From contig CAJMEU010000035.1 of assembly GCA_905212515.1 (NCBI GenBank), positions 1 through 20,691 of the forward strand: a DNA stretch of 20,691 nucleotides, given 5' to 3'. Origin of the DNA: an uncultured Oscillospiraceae bacterium (lineage in GTDB: Bacteria > Bacillota > Clostridia > Oscillospirales > Ruminococcaceae). Each line of letters begins with the position of its first letter. The stretch's first letter is position 1. The translations under genes were made by a program, and so were the position numbers. The notes under the pieces were generated by a model that ran no database searches, was not told the DNA's origin, and saw only the letters and a list, made by a program, of their open reading frames with translations. This document shows, in pieces, positions 16,147-20,691 of this stretch.

Positions 16147-16716
16147 ATGGAAAAGGTGAACGTACAGCAATTGGTGGAAGAATTGGCGGCCCAGGCAGCC
16201 GCCGAGGGCCTGGACGAGGCCTGCGCGCCTTCGCCGGCCGAGGCCCTGCCCGCCCGGTCTCAGCGGGAGCCGGTGCCCGTGCAGCCCCATTACGTCGGCC
16301 GGTTCAACCGTGCGGCATATCTCGACGAGATCCAGGGCGTTGCCGCCCGGTGGAATGTGCCCGCCGAAGGCCCGCTGCCCGGCGGGGCGAAAGGGTTTGT
16401 ACTGCGCATCATCCGCAAGTGCATCCGCTTCTACACCGCGCCCTCCCGCGCGGCCCAGAATGCCTTCAACGAGCGCGTCACCGCGGCCCTCAACGAGCTG
16501 GCCGTGTTCATCGACGACGCCGAGACGGCCGAGCGCCGCCTATTTGAATCGCCCATGGAGCAGGCCCTCTACGACGCCACTGCCGCAGCGCCCAAGGCCG
16601 TCGCCCGCCTGGAGGAGGAAGCCGCGGTCCTGCGGGAAGAAAACGCCGCCCTGAAGGCCCGGATGGATGCGCTTGAACAGATCGTGCAAGCCGCGAACGG
16701 GGGTGCCGCACAGTGA
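16147..16716 (+). CDS. Small coiled-coil protein of glycosyltransferase operon, function unknown
   Basis: The protein has 189 residues and no signal peptide. An acidic, Ala-rich N-terminus (1-50) leads to FNRAAYLDEIQG. A basic amphipathic stretch follows (GFVLRIIRKCIRFYTAPSRA, then QNAFNERVTAALNEL). A heptad-rich C-terminal coiled coil covers about residues 152-181 (LREENAALKARMDALEQ). The basic helix followed by QNAFN resembles a segment I associate with the N-termini of some polysaccharide methyltransferases and glycosyltransferases, here without an enzyme domain. It may be a membrane-associated scaffold for the enzymes of the operon; that is inference. GAGGTGA is 7 bases before the ATG, and the last codons overlap the GTG start of the next gene. 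Confidence 0.75.
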   Translation: MEKVNVQQLVEELAAQAAAEGLDEACAPSPAEALPARSQREPVPVQPHYVGRFNRAAYLDEIQGVAARWNVPAEGPLPGGAKGFVLRIIRKCIRFYTAPSRAAQNAFNERVTAALNELAVFIDDAETAERRLFESPMEQALYDATAAAPKAVARLEEEAAVLREENAALKARMDALEQIVQAANGGAAQ

Positions 16717-17795
16717 GAGTGTTCCAGCTTCTGCCCACCCTGGCCCGGGGCGACGCGGTGAGCAACGACGCCGTGGCCCTGCGGGGACTGCTGGCGCAGC
16801 AGGGTGTTTACAGCCATATTTATGCCGAGCGCTGGTCCGACGGCCTGGATGCCGAGGGCCTGGTGCGCCCTGCCGCCAGCCTGCCCCATCTGCTGGCGGA
16901 CGACGTGCTGATCTACCATCTGTCCACGGGCAGCGCCCTCAACGAGCAGCTGTCCGGCATGCGCTGCCGCAAGGTCTGCGTCTACCACAACATCACCCCG
17001 CCGGAATATTTCCTCACCGCCAGCCCCATGGCCTACCGCCTCACGGCCGAGGGCCGGCGCCAGGCGCGGGCCCTGGCAGGCGTGTTCGATTACTGCCTGG
17101 CCGATTCGGACTACAACCGGCAGGACCTGCTGTCCATGGGCTGGACCTGCCCCATCGACGTGCTGCCCATCCTCATCCCCTTTGAGGAGTACGACGCCCC
17201 CTGGGACACCGCGGTACAAAGCCTGTACCGGGACAAAAAGGTGAACGTGCTGTTCACCGGCCGGGTGGCGCCCAACAAGAAACAGGAGGACGTCATCCGC
17301 GCCTTCAGCCTGTTCCAGCGCACCTGGCAGCCGGACAGCCGCCTGATCCTGCTGGGCGGCCACGGCGGGCCGGGCGACGCCTATTACGAGGGCCTGCAGA
17401 ACGCCGTGGCCGCCACCGGCGCGCAGAACGTGGTGTTCACGGGCCACGTGCCCTTTGCCCAGGTGCTCAGCTTCTACCGCATGGCGGATGTATTTTTGTG
17501 CATGAGCGCCCACGAGGGCTTCTGCGTGCCCCTGGTGGAGGCCATGCACTTCGGCGTGCCCGTGGTGGCCTGCCCCGGCGGCGCGGTGGAGGAGACACTG
17601 GCCGGCGCGGGGCTGTTCCTGCCCAGCCGCAGCCCCGCCCTGGCCGCCTCGGCCCTGCATCGGGTGCTGACGGACAGCGCCCTGCGCGCGGCCCTGCTGG
17701 AAAGCCAGCGCGCCCGGCTGCAGGCCCTTTCCTACGAGGCCGTGGGCGCCCGCTTCCTGGCGCTCTTCAGCGCTTTCTGCGGGGGCAAGGTATGA
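16713..17795 (+). CDS. GT4 family glycosyltransferase
   Basis: A 360-residue GT-B enzyme. The N-terminal domain begins MRVFQLLPTLARGDAVSNDA and includes VYHNITPPEYF, which I associate with a subgroup of GT4 enzymes in polysaccharide clusters. The C-terminal domain has VLFTGRVAPNKKQEDVIRAF and the donor-binding E-x7-E in EGFCVPLVE (E268, E276), then MHFGVPVVACPGGAVEETL. It starts with GTG overlapping the previous stop (GTGA), and its own stop overlaps the next ATG (ATGA), so three genes are translationally coupled. It appears intact, unlike the two genes after it. Sugar specificity is unknown. Confidence 0.9.
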   Translation: MRVFQLLPTLARGDAVSNDAVALRGLLAQQGVYSHIYAERWSDGLDAEGLVRPAASLPHLLADDVLIYHLSTGSALNEQLSGMRCRKVCVYHNITPPEYFLTASPMAYRLTAEGRRQARALAGVFDYCLADSDYNRQDLLSMGWTCPIDVLPILIPFEEYDAPWDTAVQSLYRDKKVNVLFTGRVAPNKKQEDVIRAFSLFQRTWQPDSRLILLGGHGGPGDAYYEGLQNAVAATGAQNVVFTGHVPFAQVLSFYRMADVFLCMSAHEGFCVPLVEAMHFGVPVVACPGGAVEETLAGAGLFLPSRSPALAASALHRVLTDSALRAALLESQRARLQALSYEAVGARFLALFSAFCGGKV

Positions 17796-18997
17796 GCGCG
17801 GCGCGGAACATCTGCATCGTCACCCAGCGCTACGGCCCCCAGGTGAACGGCGGGGCCGAATTGCTGCTGCGTCAGCTGGCCCAAAAGCTGGCCGCCCTGG
17901 ACGGCGTACGCGTGACGGTGGTGACCACCTGCGCCGAGGATTACCTGTCCTGGAACGATGTCTATCCCGCAGGAGAGCAGCAGGACGGCCCCGTGCGGGT
18001 GCTGCGCTTTGCTGTGGACCTTCCCCGGGATGTGGAAAAATTCCTGGCCATCAACACAAAGTTCACAAACGGCCCCCTGACGAAAGAGGAGCAGGCCCGC
18101 TGGGTGTGGGAACAGGGCCCCGTCTGCCTGGACCTGATCGCCTGGCTGCGGGAACACAAGGCGGAGTACGACGCCTTTCTGCTGGGGCCCTACCTTTATT
18201 TCCTCACCGTGCACGGCTTGCCCGAGGTGGCGGAAAAAAGCATCCTCATCCCCATGGCCCACGACGAGGGTCCCATCCACATGCCCATTTATAAGGATGT
18301 GTTCGAATCTGCCCGCGCCCTGTGTTATCTCACGCCTGACGAAAAGGAGCTGGTGCAGCGCCTGTTCCCCGGCGTGTCGCGCCTGGATATGATCGGCGGC
18401 GCGGGGGTGGAGGTGCCCGCGCGGGTGGACGGGGCGTCTTTCCGGCAATAATATCGCATTCCCGGCCCCTACGCCGGATATGTGGGCCGCATCGATCTGG
18501 GGAAGTGCTGCGACGAGATGTTCCGCCAGTGGGATGCCTATCAGCGGCATTGCGGCGGCGGTGCCACGCTGGTGCTGATGGGCAAGGCCATCATGCCTGT
18601 GCCCCGACGCCCCGACGTGCGGGAGCTGGGCTTCGTCAGCGAGGAGGACAAATTTTCCGGCATCGCCGGCGCGGATTTCCTCTGGCTGCCCAGCCGGTTC
18701 GAGAGCCTGTCCATCGTGGTGCTGGAGGCCCTGTGCCTAGGCATGCCCGTGCTGGTAAACGGCGGGTGCAGCGTGCTGAAGAGCCACTGCCTGAAAAGCG
18801 GGGCCGGCCTCTGGTACGAGACGGACGGCCAGTGCCTGACGGCTCTGCGCCGCCTGTTCGCCGATGCGCCCCTGCGGGCGGCCCTGGGCGCGGCGGGCCC
18901 CGCCTATGTGGAGGAATACTACCGCTGGGATACCATTCTGGCGCGGCTGTGCGCCCTCATCGACACAGTGGCGCAGGGCCCGGCAAAGGAGGGCTGA
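17792..18997 (+). pseudogene. GT4 glycosyltransferase interrupted by an in-frame TAA
   Basis: The ATG at 17792 overlaps the previous gene's stop. The frame gives 219 residues to a TAA at 18449-18451, then continues open in the same frame to a TGA at 18995, for an ancestral length of about 401 residues, normal for GT4. Before the stop is the whole N-terminal Rossmann domain (ICIVTQRYGPQVNGGAE, VVTTCAEDYLSW, IPMAHDEGPIH). After it is the whole C-terminal donor domain (GPYAGYVGRIDLGKCCDEMF, and E-x7-E in ESLSIVVLE). The stop sits almost exactly at the domain boundary, in a run of FRQ-stop-YRIPGPY; AAA-to-TAA would restore a lysine. Without read-through the product lacks the donor-binding domain. 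A GTG at 18482 could re-initiate but has no good ribosome binding site. Confidence 0.85.
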
Positions 18998-18998
18998 C

Positions 18999-19451
18999 AT
19001 GGAAGGCAAGCAAGAAAAAACAGCCATCGTGACCCCTTGGTTCGACGGCGAACAGCCGCCGGAGGTGGCGGCGGCCCTGCAGGCCGAATTGGCGGCCGGC
19101 CGCGGGGTGGAGATATTGGCCACCACGGCCCTGCCCGAGCCGGGCGACTGGCAGCGGGACGCCCTGCCCGAGGACGTGCTGCCCCTTCCCGGGCCGGCAA
19201 CTCTGCGGCGCTTTGCCGCGGACCCGGGCGACGACAGCCTGTGCGCCGCGCTGCGCACCCGGCAGGCGGACGGCCAAAGCCTGACGCGTACCCAGCAGGC
19301 CACGCTGCTTTTGCAGGACCTCAACAGCCCGCGCCTGTACAATTTCCTGCGCAGCCGGGGCGGCGAATATACGCGCCTGATCTGCCTGCCGGAAAGCGGC
19401 GCGCTGGCCTATTTCGCCCGAAAAGCGTTTGCCAAAGCCAAAGGGAAATGA
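18999..19451 (+). CDS. Lone GT-B N-terminal domain, truncated glycosyltransferase
   Basis: A 150-residue ORF with GGAGGG 5 bases before the ATG. It resembles only the acceptor-binding N-terminal part of the GT4 subfamily of the gene before it: AIVTPWF opening, ILATTALPEPGDW, TLRRFAADPGD, a GQSLTRTQ segment and LNSPRLYNFLRSRGGEYTRL. The glycine-rich nucleotide loop and the whole donor domain are absent. The last codons (AFAKAKGK, stop) form the left arm and loop of the operon terminator. It is probably a remnant of a duplicated GT4 gene cut off at the terminator. A regulatory or partner role for the isolated domain is possible but unsupported. Confidence 0.7.
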   Translation: MEGKQEKTAIVTPWFDGEQPPEVAAALQAELAAGRGVEILATTALPEPGDWQRDALPEDVLPLPGPATLRRFAADPGDDSLCAALRTRQADGQSLTRTQQATLLLQDLNSPRLYNFLRSRGGEYTRLICLPESGALAYFARKAFAKAKGK

Positions 19452-19471
19452 TCCCTTTGGCTTTTCTTTTT
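19434..19471 (+). terminator. Strong intrinsic terminator overlapping the end of the last ORF
   Basis: AAAGCCAAAGGGA (19434-19446) pairs perfectly over 13 bp with TCCCTTTGGCTTT (19452-19464) around an AATGA loop. The tail is TCTTTTT. The loop contains the TGA stop of the preceding ORF. Confidence 0.92.
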
Positions 19472-19505
19472 GATAAAAGTGCGGTGGAATATTTCCCCGC
19501 CGCCC

Positions 19506-19533
19506 TTGACAAGCGGGATTTTTGTGCTATTAT
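19506..19533 (+). promoter_or_regulatory. Sigma-A promoter for the GPP34-merR unit
   Basis: TTGACA (19506-19511), a 16-base spacer and TATTAT (19528-19533) lie directly after the terminator of the previous operon. Transcription should start near 19540, at the beginning of the heptamer repeat. Confidence 0.75.
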
Positions 19534-19540
19534 TAAATCG

Positions 19541-19575
19541 TAAGTAGTAAGTAATAAGTGGTAAGTGATAAGCAG
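19541..19575 (+). repeat. Five-copy heptamer tandem repeat TAAGTRR in the mRNA leader
   Basis: Five consecutive 7-base units read TAAGTAG, TAAGTAA, TAAGTGG, TAAGTGA, TAAGCAG. They begin at the predicted transcription start and end 43 bases before the GPP34 gene. Each unit starts with TAA, so the leader is closed to translation in the frames the units cover. Such arrays can vary in copy number by slippage. Confidence 0.85.
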
Positions 19576-19618
19576 CGGCCTTCAATCTGGCTGCAAATTC
19601 GAAAAAGGAGAAATAATC

Positions 19619-20275
19619 ATGCAAGATCTGACATTATCCCAGGAGTATCTGCTTTGCACGCTGACGGAAAAGGGCAGGCTGCCCGTTATGAACACGGCGG
19701 GCCCGGTATGCCTCACGGCCGGCGCCCTGTTGGAGCTGCAGCTGGCCGGCTGTGTGGCCTTCGACGGCAAAAAGGTACGTGTAACGGCCCCGCTGCCCGT
19801 GGAAGAGGCCCATCTGCACACCTTGTATGACTTCCTGGACCGGCCCAAGCCCCTCTCGCTGGAAAAATTGGTGGAGGAATTCCATTATACCTTCATCGAC
19901 AGCCGCCTGTCGGCCTTGGTGGAGGGCATCGGCGGGGAATTGGTGCGCGCCGGGGCGGCCGTGGAAGAAAAAGGCGGCCTGCTGGGCGGCAAAACCTGTT
20001 ATGTGCCACAGCGCGCGGCGGTGGATGCGGTGATCGAAAAGCTGCGGGCAGAGATCCTGGAGGACGGCGAGGCCACCGAGGACGCGGCGGCGCTGGCCAG
20101 TTTGCTGGGCGCTGCCGGCACGCTGAAAAATTATTTTTCCAGGTACGAGCAAAAACAGATGAAAGATAAGCTCCGCGCCATCACCCAGGCGCCGGCGGGC
20201 AAAATGGTGCGGGAGATGGTAGAGGCGCTGGAGAACATGATCGCGGTGATGACGGCGGTCATCGCCGTCACCTGA
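19619..20275 (+). CDS. GPP34 (GOLPH3-like) family protein
   Basis: A 218-residue protein. It opens with LTLSQEYLLCTLTEKGRLP, then LTAGALLELQLAGCVAF, matching the bacterial GPP34 pattern of an EE/EYLL helix, a small beta element and an LAGALLLELxLxGRI-type helix. Further family-like parts are DSRLSALVEGIGGELVRAGAAVEEKGG and the Ala/Leu-rich LASLLGAAGTL. In eukaryotes GOLPH3/Vps74 binds phosphoinositides and retains glycosyltransferases at the Golgi; the role of bacterial members is not established. The ATG at 19619 has AAAAAGGAG 8 bases upstream; an in-frame start at 19565 falls inside the heptamer repeat and is rejected. The C-terminus (ENMIAVMTAVIAVT) is hydrophobic and may contact membrane. 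It has its own promoter and is followed after 25 bases by a MerR-type gene. Confidence 0.8.
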   Translation: MQDLTLSQEYLLCTLTEKGRLPVMNTAGPVCLTAGALLELQLAGCVAFDGKKVRVTAPLPVEEAHLHTLYDFLDRPKPLSLEKLVEEFHYTFIDSRLSALVEGIGGELVRAGAAVEEKGGLLGGKTCYVPQRAAVDAVIEKLRAEILEDGEATEDAAALASLLGAAGTLKNYFSRYEQKQMKDKLRAITQAPAGKMVREMVEALENMIAVMTAVIAVT

Positions 20276-20300
20276 TCCGCCGCTGGCAGGAGGGACTGCA

Positions 20301-20582
20301 ATGTCAAGGCAGAGAAGTATGGATGTGATCCAGCAGGCGGAATACGTCACCATCGGCGAATTGGTGCGCCTGACGGGCACCCGTTACAGCACCCTGAAGT
20401 TCTATACCGAGCAAGGGATGCTGCCCTTTGAACAGGAGGAAGCGAATTTGACCCGGCGCTACAGACGGGTGGACAGCGTCGCGCGTATCCGGCAGCTGAA
20501 AGAGCTGCGCGCTGCGGGCCGGCCCATTCCCGCGATCAAACAGATGCTGGAACAAGAGGAAGACCAGGGGGAAGATCCATAG
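20301..20582 (+). CDS. Short MerR-type DNA-binding regulator
   Basis: The 93-residue protein is nearly all MerR winged-helix domain. YVTIGELVRLTGTRYSTLKFY holds the helix-turn-helix, followed by the wing (TEQGMLPFE, NLTRRYRRVDSVARIRQLKELR) and a helix ending KQMLEQ. It lacks the dimerisation coiled coil plus effector domain of full-length MerR proteins (usually 120-300 residues), so no inducer can be guessed. GGAGGG lies shortly before the ATG. Co-transcription with the GPP34 gene suggests it may control that unit or the nearby glycan locus; this is inference. Confidence 0.82.
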   Translation: MSRQRSMDVIQQAEYVTIGELVRLTGTRYSTLKFYTEQGMLPFEQEEANLTRRYRRVDSVARIRQLKELRAAGRPIPAIKQMLEQEEDQGEDP

Positions 20583-20608
20583 CCCGTGAGGCAGAGAGAA
20601 AATAAGCG

Positions 20609-20652
20609 GCCCCGGCGAACTTCGCGCGGCGGCCTGCGGGGCGGCAATTTTT
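20609..20652 (+). terminator. Possible weak terminator after merR-like gene
   Basis: GCCCCG (20609-20614) can pair with CGGGGC (20637-20642) around a GC-rich insert that can itself fold, and TTTTT follows at 20648-20652. The stem is short and six bases separate it from the T-run. Nothing else was recognised from 20583 to the end. Confidence 0.3.
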
Positions 20653-20691
20653 ATAGACCCAAAAATAGGACACCGGCGCGCACGGCAGGCC

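Noticed and set aside
18426..18454. Promoter at the stop codon of the interrupted GT4 gene (TGGACG-N17-TAATAT)
   Set aside because: Both hexamers match consensus at only four of six positions; not convincing.
18482..18997. Separate 171-residue glycosyltransferase gene
   Set aside because: Same frame as the N-terminal half from 17792, no good ribosome binding site before the GTG, and only a donor domain. Better read as the second half of an interrupted gene.
1..20691. CRISPR array, tRNA, rRNA, insertion sequence or prophage genes
   Set aside because: No spaced direct repeats, cloverleaf-like segments, transposase or phage proteins were seen by reading both strands.

Overview
The window is a cell-surface polysaccharide (capsule, exopolysaccharide or cell-wall glycan) biosynthesis locus. 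The organism is bacterial. GGAGG-type ribosome binding sites, consensus sigma-A promoters (TTGACT-N17-TATAAT, TTGACA-N16-TATTAT), a GC-rich coding style and the protein types suggest a high-GC member of the Clostridia (Oscillospirales-like gut bacterium). That taxonomic placement is an inference.

Layout. (1) Positions 1-7383, minus strand: one operon read right to left from a strong promoter at 7421-7449. In transcription order it holds a GT4 glycosyltransferase, a GT2 glycosyltransferase interrupted by an in-frame TAA, two more GT2 enzymes, a Wzx-type flippase and a large GT-C-like membrane protein that runs off the left edge. This block is visibly less GC-rich than the rest. (2) Positions 7638-14877, plus strand: a GC-rich operon with manC, gmd, rmd, a 747-residue glycosyltransferase with an unrecognised N-terminal half, and a phosphohexomutase. 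Together these make GDP-D-rhamnose from mannose-6-phosphate. A bidirectional terminator follows. (3) Positions 14935-16032, minus strand: a GT2 gene interrupted by an in-frame TGA. (4) Positions 16147-19451, plus strand, divergent from (3) with a shared promoter region containing a perfect 8-bp dyad: a small coiled-coil protein, a GT4 enzyme, a GT4 gene interrupted by an in-frame TAA, and a lone GT-B N-terminal domain whose stop codon lies in the loop of the operon terminator. (5) Positions 19506-20582: a separate unit with its own promoter, a five-copy heptamer repeat in the leader, a GPP34 (GOLPH3-like) protein and a short MerR-type regulator.

How the genes work together: region 2 supplies the activated sugar, the glycosyltransferases of regions 1, 3 and 4 would assemble the repeat unit, and Wzx would flip it across the membrane. 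No polymerase, initiating transferase, chain-length regulator or ManA was recognised here.

The most unusual point is that three different glycosyltransferase genes on both strands each carry exactly one in-frame stop codon, with the reading frame otherwise open and family-like on both sides. I saw no frameshifts. I saw no tRNA, rRNA, insertion sequence or CRISPR array, and no gene-free stretch longer than about 255 bases.
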